From assembly GCA_038211295.1 (NCBI GenBank), contig JBBQVS010000021.1, forward strand, positions 1-49,898: a stretch of 49,898 bases of DNA, given 5' to 3'. The stretch's first letter is position 1. Every line of letters starts with the position of its first letter. The position numbers and the translations under genes are program-made. Shown here one piece after another: positions 1 to 7,596 of this stretch. The notes under the pieces were generated by a model. That model was not told the DNA's origin, searched no databases, and worked only from the letters and a program-made list of their open reading frames with translations. This stretch comes from JBBQVS01 sp038211295. GTDB taxonomy: Bacteria > Chloroflexota > Ktedonobacteria > Ktedonobacterales > Ktedonobacteraceae.

Positions 1-120
1 TAGTATCCAGATGACCATACTATGAAACGAGCGGCTATCTTCCTGTGCAAACTGCTTTAATGCGATATACACATCAGAGGGATAACTGGTATTAATTTTT
101 GTCTCTTTGTCTGTGTTCAT
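1..120 (-). CDS. Ribbon-helix-helix-like small protein, 3' end beyond the window
   Basis: Only the first 40 codons are visible, starting at ATG 120. The residues after about 13 (YPSDVYIALKQFAQEDSRS, then FHSMV) have the pattern of a ribbon-helix-helix DNA-binding domain: a short strand followed by two helices with alternating hydrophobics. A second RHH gene at the other end of the window lies directly before tnpB, and such small RHH proteins often accompany IS200/IS605 tnpB genes. I therefore infer that a tnpB lies just left of the window. It could instead be a free-standing antitoxin or CopG-type regulator. The ATG is only 7 nt downstream of a good -10 box, so the mRNA is probably leaderless. 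Confidence 0.6.
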   Translation of the reverse strand, partial: MNTDKETKINTSYPSDVYIALKQFAQEDSRSFHSMVIWIL

Positions 121-127
121 ATATGTT

Positions 128-156
128 ATTTTAGCACAATACACATACCATGTCAA
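128..156 (-). promoter_or_regulatory. Sigma-70 promoter of the left RHH gene
   Basis: On the minus strand, TTGACA (complement of 151-156) is followed by 17 nt and TAAAAT (complement of 128-133). The expected start point is at or within 1-2 nt of the ATG at 120, leaving no room for a Shine-Dalgarno site. Confidence 0.7.
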
Positions 157-190
157 CACTCAATTTGTGCAAACGTCCCTCGCCTATCAC

Positions 191-247
191 GCCCCGACAA
201 GAACGGGCTTGTATCCCCTGCTTAGAAAGACAGGGGCTTTACGCCCC
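191..247. repeat. Imperfect hairpins resembling an IS605-type element end
   Basis: Two adjacent inverted repeats lie just upstream of the left RHH promoter: GCCC/GGGC arms within 191-208, and CCCCTG (215-220) with CAGGGG (231-236). The layout, a CCCC..CTT..GGGGAT hairpin shortly before an RHH promoter, is the same as at 49275-49318. Subterminal hairpins of this kind are typical of IS200/IS605 ends and of the 3' part of TnpB guide RNAs. The exact cleavage site cannot be set. The rest of 121-346 holds nothing else I recognise. Confidence 0.4.
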
Positions 248-346
248 CTTCGATGAATAAATATGGTGTTTGTCTACTCAAGCACAAGCTGATTCGTGTT
301 ACATGAAAGTAATGACGAGAGTACCTGAGAAAAGGATAGATATACG

Positions 347-1300
347 ATGCAAACACTTCAACTTGGCAAGACCGATATCCATATTACCCCAATTGGCTTT
401 GGGGCGTGGGCAATTGGCGGCGGCAACTGGGATTTCGGATGGGGCAATCAGGAAGATCAAGAGTCGATTGCGGCAATCAAGCACGCGCTCAACATGGGCA
501 TCAACTGGATCGATACCGCCGCGATCTATGGGCTTGGTCATTCTGAAGAGATTGTAGCGCAGGCGATCAAGGGACGCGAACGCCCTTATATCTTCACCAA
601 ATGTTCGCTCGTGTGGGACGAGAACCGCAAAACAGGCAACAGCCTCAAAGCCGACTCTGTTCAGCGCGAGTGCGAGGCTAGCCTGAAACGTCTAGGAGTT
701 GACTACATCGACCTGTACCAGATTCACTGGCCCAATCCCGATCCAGACATTGAAGAGGGGTGGAGTAAGCTCGCAGACCTCAAAAAGCAGGGCAAGGTTC
801 GCGCTATTGGCGTCTCGAACTTCAATGTCGAGCAGATGAAACGCGCCCAGAAAATTGCCCCTCTTGACTCACTACAACCCCCGTACTCGCTTGTACATCC
901 CGACGTGCAGAACGAGATACTACCATTCTGTGAGCAGGAAAATATTGGCGTCATTGTCTATTCACCAATGATGTCTGGTTTGTTGACTGGCTCTATGACA
1001 AAAAAACGTGTCGCGCAAATGCCTGATAATGACTGGCGCAAGAAGAGTCAAGACTTTCAGGGGGAGCGTCTGGAACGTAACCTCAAGCTTGCAGACCTGT
1101 TGAACGAGATTGGCTTTCCACACAATGTCTCCGCAGGCGTGGTCGCTATCGCGTGGACGCTGCACAATCCAGCCGTGACGGGCGCGATTGTCGGCGGACG
1201 CAGCCAGGCACAGGTAAATGGCATCTTGCCCTCCGCCGAGTTCCGCTTGAGTGCAAGCGAGCTTGCCGATATCGAGAAGTTCCTGCACGATAACCCGTAA
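347..1300 (+). CDS. Aldo/keto reductase
   Basis: A 317-aa NAD(P)H-dependent cytosolic oxidoreductase with the AKR (beta/alpha)8-barrel pattern. It begins LGKTDIHITPIGFGAWAIGG. The catalytic tetrad is visible as D56, Y61, K85 and H127 (in the IHWPNPD segment). GVSNF near residue 156 and the phosphate-binding GGRSQAQV near residue 280 also fit. The length is typical of the family (about 280-330 aa). An AAAGGA site lies about 10 nt before the ATG. Related proteins reduce sugar-derived or reactive aldehydes, but the substrate cannot be told from sequence. It has its own terminator at 1320-1354 and appears monocistronic. Confidence 0.9.
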   Translation: MQTLQLGKTDIHITPIGFGAWAIGGGNWDFGWGNQEDQESIAAIKHALNMGINWIDTAAIYGLGHSEEIVAQAIKGRERPYIFTKCSLVWDENRKTGNSLKADSVQRECEASLKRLGVDYIDLYQIHWPNPDPDIEEGWSKLADLKKQGKVRAIGVSNFNVEQMKRAQKIAPLDSLQPPYSLVHPDVQNEILPFCEQENIGVIVYSPMMSGLLTGSMTKKRVAQMPDNDWRKKSQDFQGERLERNLKLADLLNEIGFPHNVSAGVVAIAWTLHNPAVTGAIVGGRSQAQVNGILPSAEFRLSASELADIEKFLHDNP

Positions 1301-1319
1301 CAGAACATAGTGAGTATAA

Positions 1320-1354
1320 AACGCAGGGTAGACCATTGCGCACTACCCTGCGTT
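1320..1354 (+). terminator. Intrinsic terminator after the aldo/keto reductase
   Basis: Perfect 12-bp inverted repeat, AACGCAGGGTAG (1320-1331) and CTACCCTGCGTT (1343-1354), followed by a T-rich stretch (CGTCTTTGTTTTT). Confidence 0.8.
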
Positions 1355-1440
1355 CGTCTTTGTTTTTCATCTACCCGCCATTGGCTCGCGGTACTCATCC
1401 TATTGGCTCTTGCCTTCCTCTTCATCTATCACGTACACTA

Positions 1441-1463
1441 ATTGGTATGATCCAATCAGGAGG
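1441..1463 (+). promoter_or_regulatory. Palindrome around a -10-like box and RBS of the MocR gene
   Basis: ATTGG (1441-1445) and CCAAT (1452-1456) flank TATGAT (1446-1451), a -10-like hexamer. AGGAGG (1458-1463) is the ribosome binding site 5 nt before the ATG at 1469. A palindrome centred on the -10 would suit autoregulation by the MocR protein. No good -35 is visible, so the promoter call is tentative. Confidence 0.35.
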
Positions 1464-1468
1464 AACGT

Positions 1469-3046
1469 ATGTCATATGATACAGCCAATTATACAGCCGC
1501 ACAATCACTACTTCCTGTTCATTCACTGGTCAAGCTGGAACGCACAAACGGCACACCGTTATATCAACAGATATGCCAGGGCTTGCGTGAAGCTATTCTT
1601 TCGGGCGAGCTAGCGGAGGGAATACGGCTTCCAACGGAGCGTGCGTTCGCGCACACGCTGGGCGTCAACCGCACCACCGTGATGAATGCGTACAATGAGC
1701 TTGCCAGCGAAGGGCTAATCGAGCGTCATGTGGGACGGGGAACGGTTGTGCGGCGTAGCTACGTTCCTGAGCCAGGGGAACCGTTTGAGAGCGAAACACC
1801 TTCGTGGCTCTTTGGTCTCGCGGAAGGTGAAGACGCTCTACTAGGCCCCCATGCGCGGGTGCTAAGTGAGATTACGTCAATGGGTGAGCGTAAAGAGATT
1901 ATCTCACTGGCAGCAGGCACGCCCGCACTTGACATGTTACCAGCCACATTGCTCACAACGCTCTTCGCAGAGGGCCTCTTCAACTCACGCCAGAGTGCGC
2001 TTGGCTATTGTCCTGTCGAAGGCTTGCAGAGTTTGCGTAGAGGTATCGCGGCACGAATGCGGAAGCGTGGCGTAGCGATTGACCTTCAGCACGTCCTCAT
2101 CCTGTCCGGCTCGACACAAGGTATCGGCCTCGTCAGTCGCTTCTTGCTTAACCCCGGTGACGAGGTAATCGTAGAGGTCCCAACATATCTGGGAGCGATC
2201 TCTACGTTTCGCGCGTTGGGAGCGCGTATCATTGGTGTGCCGATGGACAACGAGGGGATGCGCGTTGACTTGCTTGAATCCATTCTCGCACGCCGTCATC
2301 CACGCTTCATCTACACCTTACCCACCTTTCACAATCCAACAGGTATCACCATGTCGCTCGAACGCAGAAAACGTCTGCTCTTGCTTGCAAAACGCTATCA
2401 GATACCGATATTGGAAGATGATGCCTATGGCGAAATCTTTTTCGAGGGCAGAGAAACACAACCACTTAAAGCAATGGATAAACATGAACAAGTGCTTTAC
2501 CTCAGCACATACTCTAAAGTGCTCGCTCCCGGTCTGCGTGTCGCATGGCTTGTGGCCCCGCCGACCATGATTGAACGGCTCTCACTCCATAAGCAGGTAT
2601 TCGACCTCAATACCAACGCGCTTGGACAATGGGCCGTGTCTGAGCTACTGCAACGCGACCTGATGGATGCACACCTACAGATGTTGCAACACTATTATCA
2701 GCGTAAACGTGACTGCATGTTACAGGCTATCGCGACTCACTGGCCCAACGGTGTGCGCGTCAACCATTCAATGGGCGGCTTTCACCTCTGGTGTCGCCTG
2801 CCGGGGGACATGCGGGCAAGAACTCTGCTTCGCGAATCTGCCGTCGAGCAGGTCGCGTTTGTGATTGGTGAACCGTTTCATGTCGATGGCGGCGGTCATC
2901 AGTATATCCGTCTGAGTTTCGCGTCACCAGAAGAGGCCCATATCGAAGAGGGCATTCGGCGACTTGGCAACGCGATGCGCCGTATCCAGGCTCGCCGCCT
3001 TTCACGCGACGAAGATACGCACCTTGAACATATCCCGATGGTGTGA
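1469..3046 (+). CDS. MocR/PdxR-type regulator: GntR helix-turn-helix fused to a PLP aminotransferase
   Basis: This 525-aa protein has an N-terminal winged helix-turn-helix of GntR type (about residues 20-95, with PLYQQICQGLREAIL and LPTERAFAHTLGVNRTT). A fold-type I aminotransferase domain fills the rest. The PLP-binding lysine is K350 in STYSKVLAPGLR, and other signatures are NPTG and DDAYGE. Such proteins either regulate nearby genes in response to PLP or an amino-compound, or act as 2-aminoadipate/aromatic aminotransferases (LysN-like); both readings are open. The RBS AGGAGG with 5-nt spacing fixes the start. The next gene follows after 36 nt and may be co-transcribed. Confidence 0.9.
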   Translation: MSYDTANYTAAQSLLPVHSLVKLERTNGTPLYQQICQGLREAILSGELAEGIRLPTERAFAHTLGVNRTTVMNAYNELASEGLIERHVGRGTVVRRSYVPEPGEPFESETPSWLFGLAEGEDALLGPHARVLSEITSMGERKEIISLAAGTPALDMLPATLLTTLFAEGLFNSRQSALGYCPVEGLQSLRRGIAARMRKRGVAIDLQHVLILSGSTQGIGLVSRFLLNPGDEVIVEVPTYLGAISTFRALGARIIGVPMDNEGMRVDLLESILARRHPRFIYTLPTFHNPTGITMSLERRKRLLLLAKRYQIPILEDDAYGEIFFEGRETQPLKAMDKHEQVLYLSTYSKVLAPGLRVAWLVAPPTMIERLSLHKQVFDLNTNALGQWAVSELLQRDLMDAHLQMLQHYYQRKRDCMLQAIATHWPNGVRVNHSMGGFHLWCRLPGDMRARTLLRESAVEQVAFVIGEPFHVDGGGHQYIRLSFASPEEAHIEEGIRRLGNAMRRIQARRLSRDEDTHLEHIPMV

Positions 3047-3082
3047 TGGACAGACAAAATAGTTGTTTGGGAGGAAGATTGT

Positions 3083-3442
3083 ATGGAACACATTTCAGTT
3101 GAGGAAGAGGAGCAGGATTGGGAGATTACCGCCGACGGTCTCTATATGGCAACGCGTGTCCTCTTGCTCCGTCGCGGCTATTGTTGCGCGAACAAATGCC
3201 GCAACTGCCCCTATATCAATTGGCGCGATAATTCCGAGTGGCAACCCGCCCCTCACGAGTGCGTACACCAAACGCGTGTCTCTCCCAAAGCCATCGCGGG
3301 CGCACAGGCGTTGCTGGCATATCATGTACAGCATATACACGAAGGGTCAGAAACGGAACGTGAGCAGCACAACATAATGGCGAGACATTATAGTTTCTTA
3401 CTTGAGATGTGGAGTGAGACAGAAAGAATGGGCGACTACTAG
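3083..3442 (+). CDS. DUF5522 family protein
   Basis: A 119-aa protein containing LLRRGYCCANKCRNCPY (about residues 28-44), the cysteine-rich signature of DUF5522: four cysteines that probably bind a metal. The family is widespread and functionally uncharacterised. An N-terminal acidic stretch precedes the motif, and the C-terminal half is charged and helical with no recognised domain. The RBS GGAGGAAG lies before ATG 3083. It probably forms an operon with the MocR gene upstream. Its stop codon lies inside the terminator stem at 3429-3451. Confidence 0.75.
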   Translation: MEHISVEEEEQDWEITADGLYMATRVLLLRRGYCCANKCRNCPYINWRDNSEWQPAPHECVHQTRVSPKAIAGAQALLAYHVQHIHEGSETEREQHNIMARHYSFLLEMWSETERMGDY

Positions 3443-3451
3443 AGTCGCCCA
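3429..3451. terminator. Hairpin between convergent genes
   Basis: TGGGCGACT (3429-3437) pairs perfectly with AGTCGCCCA (3443-3451) around a 5-nt loop. It lies between the convergent DUF5522 and CHAP genes and includes the stop codon of the former. There is no U-tract on either side. Confidence 0.5.
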
Positions 3452-3469
3452 CAATGCTCTACGAAGATA

Positions 3470-4573
3470 TTAGAACCCAGGCGCCCATACGAACGTCACA
3501 CCACCACCAGGATAGAACGTAACGTAAGTCATTCTTCCGAAATTGCCGGCCCAGTTAAAGTTTGAGGTTGTCAGGCTACCATCGGCGTTGATGCTTTCAA
3601 CAATGGCAACGTGTCCATAGCCACCAGCACCCTGTACACCAGGGGCCAGTACAATAATACTATGCAAGTGGGGTCTGCTCGATACAATCCAACCATAGCC
3701 CGACGCATTCCACGCCCATGCGCCAGCATTGCCCAGCCAGGGGGGATAGTGACCCGTCAATTGATGATAACGGAAGGCAGCCCAGAAGGTGCATTGGCCC
3801 CAGAAAAAATGATTGCCAACACCGTCGGTTACTGGCCCAGTGCCGCCACCACCAGTGGTAACGCCACCACCACCACCCGTATTATAGATCGAGGGAGCAG
3901 TTGGCACACCCGCAAATACCTGACCCGCGCCGGGGTCGTATCCGTCCTGCGTAACGGCGGTTGCGGTTGCGGCCTGCTGAGCAAGCAAGACCGTGTTGTT
4001 ACTCTTATTCGCAAAATATTTTACAATTGGAGAAAGAGGATTGTACCCTTTGCCCTCGGTTCCCGTTGGCACAACCGCGAGCAGACTTCCCACCACAATT
4101 ATTGCTAGCAACAGCGTAACGGCAACGTGTACAACAATACGCCGTCCCTGCGGTGGACGCATCGTCCCTGAACTCTTTTTGCCTGTCGCACGAATAACGG
4201 TTGTTTGTCGCAACGAGGTCGTTGTGCTACGCGTTAGCTGTAACGCACCCGTTTGTGGGTCTGGTAATGTCCGCGTCACCTCTGGCAACATACGCGTCTT
4301 CGCTGCTGAAACAGGCAATGGAGTGTTGGACAATTGATGTGTTGTAAGTGGCAGTGCTCCAGAGACGGGCGCAACCGCAGGCGTCGCAGGCTTTGAAGAC
4401 TGCATACTCGGAGAAGCCTGAGAAATAGTATTTTGTATAGGTGTGGAGTCGGGAAAAGATAATTGGTTTATTGGAGATAGCTCACTCACCATCCCAGGTA
4501 CGTGCGAAAGCGTCCCGCTTTTCTTCGATGGCTCTTTGAGTCCACTACTCTTCTGCTTATCCATAGACGACAT
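3470..4573 (-). CDS. Membrane-anchored CHAP-domain amidase
   Basis: A 367-aa protein with a cytosolic, low-complexity Ser/Pro/Thr-rich N-terminus (1-140). One transmembrane segment (about 146-168) follows, then a Gly-rich linker (233-247) and a C-terminal CHAP domain (about 250-367). The probable catalytic Cys261 lies in WGQCTFWAAF, His321 in GYGHVAIVES, and Asn338 could be the third residue. CHAP enzymes cut peptidoglycan peptides or glutathionylspermidine; with the domain outside the membrane, cell-wall hydrolysis is the likely role. The start at ATG 4573 has GAAGGAAA upstream. It is transcribed away from the sedolisin gene and has its own promoter at 4649-4677. Confidence 0.85.
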   Translation of the reverse strand: MSSMDKQKSSGLKEPSKKSGTLSHVPGMVSELSPINQLSFPDSTPIQNTISQASPSMQSSKPATPAVAPVSGALPLTTHQLSNTPLPVSAAKTRMLPEVTRTLPDPQTGALQLTRSTTTSLRQTTVIRATGKKSSGTMRPPQGRRIVVHVAVTLLLAIIVVGSLLAVVPTGTEGKGYNPLSPIVKYFANKSNNTVLLAQQAATATAVTQDGYDPGAGQVFAGVPTAPSIYNTGGGGGVTTGGGGTGPVTDGVGNHFFWGQCTFWAAFRYHQLTGHYPPWLGNAGAWAWNASGYGWIVSSRPHLHSIIVLAPGVQGAGGYGHVAIVESINADGSLTTSNFNWAGNFGRMTYVTFYPGGGVTFVWAPGF

Positions 4574-4648
4574 ACATGTTTCCTTCGATTTTGTTCTACT
4601 ACATTACAACACAACCGCCTCGACATACCATACACAGCACTTGCTATG

Positions 4649-4677
4649 ACTTTACTTTGCATCGTCAAATAGGTCAA
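4649..4677 (-). promoter_or_regulatory. Promoter of the CHAP gene
   Basis: On the minus strand, TTGACC (4677-4672), a 17-nt spacer, then TAAAGT (4654-4649), about 75 nt upstream of the ATG. Confidence 0.5.
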
Positions 4678-4871
4678 GCATATACGGCTAAACATAGGAC
4701 TATAGGACTATCATCACCACATAGTTGCGATTTCTCAACCTATTTCATAAAACGCTGTGTTCTATTCTTTTAGCAGGAATACACACATACTATAGCCCAC
4801 AAAACGTTTTGTTAAGCTGTTTTAACCGCGCCTCAATCATCCTTCTCGGCCTGTTCTATAAGAGATGTTTG

Positions 4872-4900
4872 TTTTGAAAGAACAAAAAGAATGCTATAAT
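4872..4900 (+). promoter_or_regulatory. Promoter of the sedolisin gene
   Basis: Consensus -10 TATAAT at 4895-4900, with TTTTGA at 4872-4877 (17-nt spacer) as the likely -35. The gene's ATG is 45 nt downstream, with an AGAGGAG ribosome site. Confidence 0.6.
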
Positions 4901-4945
4901 CATGACCATGAAATACTGCGGTGTTAACACAACTAGAGGAGTATT

Positions 4946-6280
4946 ATGACAAGATATATTTCGCGGCGCATCTTTCCGCTGCTAGCACTTTGTATGCTGT
5001 TTACCGCCTGTAGTACATCGGGCGGAACTATTGGCACAAGTAGCAGTACACCTGCGCCAACACGTCCCTCTCTTTCAAACACGCCTACATCTAGTACAAC
5101 TTTCGCGGACACCTGTCCCGCACCGCTCAATAGTGAGCCAGGATGCTTTACTCCCCACGCGATGCGCGTCGCCTACGGAGTCGAGCCACTCATTCAGAAG
5201 GGCTTCACGGGCAAGGGGCAGACCGTTATCGATATCGTGTCTTTTGGTAGCCCCACGCTACAAACAGACGTAGACACGTTCAGCAAGCAGTTTGGGCTAC
5301 CACACGTCACGGTACAGGTTATCGCCCCCTTGAACGTCAAAGAGTACGACCCGAACGGCGATAAGTCGGGTTGGGTTGGTGAAACCACGCTTGACGTAGA
5401 GATGATTCACGCGATGGCACCGGACGCGGCAATTGTGGTACTGGTGAGTCCCGTGGCGGAGACCGAGGGAACCATTGGGCTACCAGAATTTCGCCAGTTG
5501 ACGCAGTATGCGATAGACCACAAACTCGGCACTATTGTTTCCCAGAGTTGGGGAGCGTCCGAGGCAACATTGCAAGACGCGGCAGGGCAACAGGAGCTAC
5601 AAAAATGGGACACGCTGTATCAGCAGGCAACAACGCAGCAACACTTTACCTTCTTAGCGGCCTCCGGCGATCACGGCGCAACCGACGCGGTAGACATGGC
5701 AGGTAAAAAGTTTGCGACAGTACCAACTTCAAGTTTCGCGAACGATAATCCATGGGTTACAAGCGTGGGTGGCACAACGCTGACACGTACAGGAACGGGA
5801 ACTGGTATCAGTGAGCGTGTCTGGAGTGGCGATGGTGCGGGCGGCGGCGGTTATAGTAAGTTTTACACGACGCCAGCATACCAGAAAATACTCCCCGCTT
5901 CCGTACAGAGCCAGTTAAACAATCGTCGTGGCGTACCCGATGTCTCGGCGGCGGCGGATCCGCGCACAGCACTTGCATACTACGTCGCCGACCAGTGGCA
6001 GCTCATCGGCGGTACAAGCGCGAGTACACCGCTCTGGGCGGGCATCATAGCCGATGGCAACCAAATGGCGGGTCATCCGCTCGGCTTCATCAATCCCGGC
6101 CTGTATAAGGTCGCGATGTCAAGCAACTATAGTCAGGACTTCAACGACATCACCGTTGGCGACAACTCTTTTGGCAATGTGCAAGGCTATCCCGCCGCCC
6201 CCGGTTGGGACGCCTCCTCCGGCCTCGGCTCGCCCAACGCCGAAAAACTGTTGCCCGACCTGATTACTGCATTGAAGTAA
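4946..6280 (+). CDS. Sedolisin (peptidase S53) lipoprotein
   Basis: A 444-aa serine-carboxyl peptidase. The N-terminus is a lipoprotein signal (RR, hydrophobic stretch, lipobox LFTAC with Cys22), so the enzyme should be anchored outside the membrane. A Ser/Thr/Pro linker runs to about residue 55. The catalytic domain starts near FTPHAMRVAYGV. Active-site residues by family pattern are E146 and D150 (GETTLDVEM), D242 (ASGDHGATD) and S358 (GGTSASTP). A C-terminal Ca-site motif DFNDITVGDN is present. S53 enzymes usually carry a prodomain of about 150-200 residues, which is missing here. Family members are acid-active proteases. Not in an operon; ends at the hairpin 6297-6338. Confidence 0.9.
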   Translation: MTRYISRRIFPLLALCMLFTACSTSGGTIGTSSSTPAPTRPSLSNTPTSSTTFADTCPAPLNSEPGCFTPHAMRVAYGVEPLIQKGFTGKGQTVIDIVSFGSPTLQTDVDTFSKQFGLPHVTVQVIAPLNVKEYDPNGDKSGWVGETTLDVEMIHAMAPDAAIVVLVSPVAETEGTIGLPEFRQLTQYAIDHKLGTIVSQSWGASEATLQDAAGQQELQKWDTLYQQATTQQHFTFLAASGDHGATDAVDMAGKKFATVPTSSFANDNPWVTSVGGTTLTRTGTGTGISERVWSGDGAGGGGYSKFYTTPAYQKILPASVQSQLNNRRGVPDVSAAADPRTALAYYVADQWQLIGGTSASTPLWAGIIADGNQMAGHPLGFINPGLYKVAMSSNYSQDFNDITVGDNSFGNVQGYPAAPGWDASSGLGSPNAEKLLPDLITALK

Positions 6281-6296
6281 TACTCTACATCGTGGT

Positions 6297-6338
6297 GTAT
6301 ACAGGATCGATGAAACACGTTTCACCGATCCTGTATAC
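6297..6338. terminator. Long hairpin between sedolisin and asd
   Basis: Perfect 13-bp outer arms GTATACAGGATCG (6297-6309) and CGATCCTGTATAC (6326-6338), with a further inner pairing TGAAAC/GTTTCA. It sits between convergent transcription units and has no clear U-tract. Confidence 0.65.
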
Positions 6339-6347
6339 AGGTAAAAC

Positions 6348-6467
6348 CTACATCAATTTAATGGCTAAACGCTCTTTCTTTTCTTTGTCAATCTCATTCC
6401 TTGACTGTCGCCTTCGCGGCCTTTCACGAGTACCTTCTTCCTGCTTGCGGAGTGCTGCCCCGTACAC
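6348..6467 (-). CDS. Possible 39-aa basic peptide directly after asd
   Basis: A GTG codon follows the asd stop codon immediately, and AAGGGG inside the last asd codons would be a correctly spaced RBS. The frame runs 39 codons and is rich in Arg, Lys and Glu, with no recognised domain. It could be a translationally coupled small protein or chance. Nothing else in 6339-6467 looks functional. Confidence 0.2.
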   Translation of the reverse strand: MYGAALRKQEEGTRERPRRRQSRNEIDKEKKERLAIKLM

Positions 6468-7544
6468 CTACACAATCCCCTTCGCGACGCACAGTTCCGC
6501 GTTGAGCAGCGAACCGCCTGCCGCGCCTCGTATAGTGTTGTGGCCCAGCATGACGAACTTGTAGCTAAGAATTGGGCAAGGTCTCAGCCGCCCAAGCGTG
6601 ACGCTCATGCCGTTGCCTGAGTCCCTGTCGTACAGTGTCTGGGGTCTATCAGACTCTGTGCGATACAGTAGCGCGTGTTTAGGCGCACTTGGCAGGTTGA
6701 GGCGTTGCGGCTCTGGCTCGTGGCTATTCCACGCTTCGATAATCGCTTCAGGCGAGGCCGTGCGTTCCAGTTCGATACTCGCGCACTCAAGATGACCTTC
6801 GCGCGTGGGAACACGGTTACAGTGTGCGCTCACCACCATTGGCGCGTTAACAAAGCCCTCGCCCTCGCGCCACTCGCCCAGCATCTTGAGCGTCTCACTC
6901 TCCATCTTCTCCTCTTCGCCTCCGATGTATGGCACAACATTGTCGAGCATGTCGTAAGCCGACAGGCCGGGGTAGCCGGCACCCGAAATCGCCTGCATTG
7001 TCGTGACAAGTACCTTGCTCACGCCGAACGCTTGTTGTAATGGCTTGAGTGCCATCACAAGCGGCGTCGCGGAACAGTTGGCGTTTGTGACGATACACCC
7101 CGACCACCCGCGTTGTCTGCGCTGATGCGGAATAACAGCGATATGATCGGCGTTGACCTCCGGTATCAATAATGGTACATCGGGAGCCATGCGGTAATTC
7201 TTCGCGTTGCTGAAAACCGCGATCCCCGCACGGGCAAAGGCTTGCTCCGCCTGCTCCGCGACATCGCCGCCGGGCAGAGCGGAAAAAGCGATTCTGACGC
7301 CCACAGGCATCGCGTCCGGTTTGCAGGAGACAACAGGCAACGACGCAACAGAGGCAGGCATGTCCCCTCCCGGCAACCGCCAGCGCGTTGACTCGGCATA
7401 TGGACGGCCTCCATGTTGCTCCGATGCTGCCAACGCAACCAGTTCAAACCACGGATGCCCCTGCAATAGTTCAATGAAACGCTGCCCGACCATGCCTGTC
7501 GCTCCCAGTACAGCTACAGGAATGCGCTGTTTAGATGTCGCCAT
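6468..7544 (-). CDS. asd: Aspartate-semialdehyde dehydrogenase
   Basis: This 358-aa enzyme reduces L-aspartyl-4-phosphate to aspartate semialdehyde with NADPH, the branch point to Lys, Thr and Met. The Rossmann motif GATGMVGQ is at residues 14-21. The catalytic Cys157 lies in TNANCSATP, and the base His251 in RVPTREGH. The C-terminal block SYKFVMLGHNTIRGAAGG and the overall length point to the archaeal/fungal-type (TIGR00978-like) subgroup. A strong AGAGGAG site precedes ATG 7544. It is the last gene of the metX-metY-lysC-asd operon, 52 nt after lysC, so it should respond to the same SAM/T-box leader. Confidence 0.95.
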   Translation of the reverse strand: MATSKQRIPVAVLGATGMVGQRFIELLQGHPWFELVALAASEQHGGRPYAESTRWRLPGGDMPASVASLPVVSCKPDAMPVGVRIAFSALPGGDVAEQAEQAFARAGIAVFSNAKNYRMAPDVPLLIPEVNADHIAVIPHQRRQRGWSGCIVTNANCSATPLVMALKPLQQAFGVSKVLVTTMQAISGAGYPGLSAYDMLDNVVPYIGGEEEKMESETLKMLGEWREGEGFVNAPMVVSAHCNRVPTREGHLECASIELERTASPEAIIEAWNSHEPEPQRLNLPSAPKHALLYRTESDRPQTLYDRDSGNGMSVTLGRLRPCPILSYKFVMLGHNTIRGAAGGSLLNAELCVAKGIV

Positions 7545-7596
7545 GTTGCCTCTCCTCTAGGAAAAATGCTCACCGTGATGCACAAAACTACACTGC

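Larger units (their letters stand above)
4574..4945. other. Divergent intergenic region
   Basis: A gene-free stretch of 372 nt separating the divergent CHAP and sedolisin genes. It holds the two promoters listed separately and a perfect 14-bp palindrome, ACAAAACGTTTTGT (4799-4812), that could be an operator. Short reading frames here lack RBS and coding character. Confidence 0.6.

Noticed and set aside
3611..4108. 165-aa plus-strand frame
   Set aside because: Shadow of the CHAP gene, driven by its Gly-rich linker.
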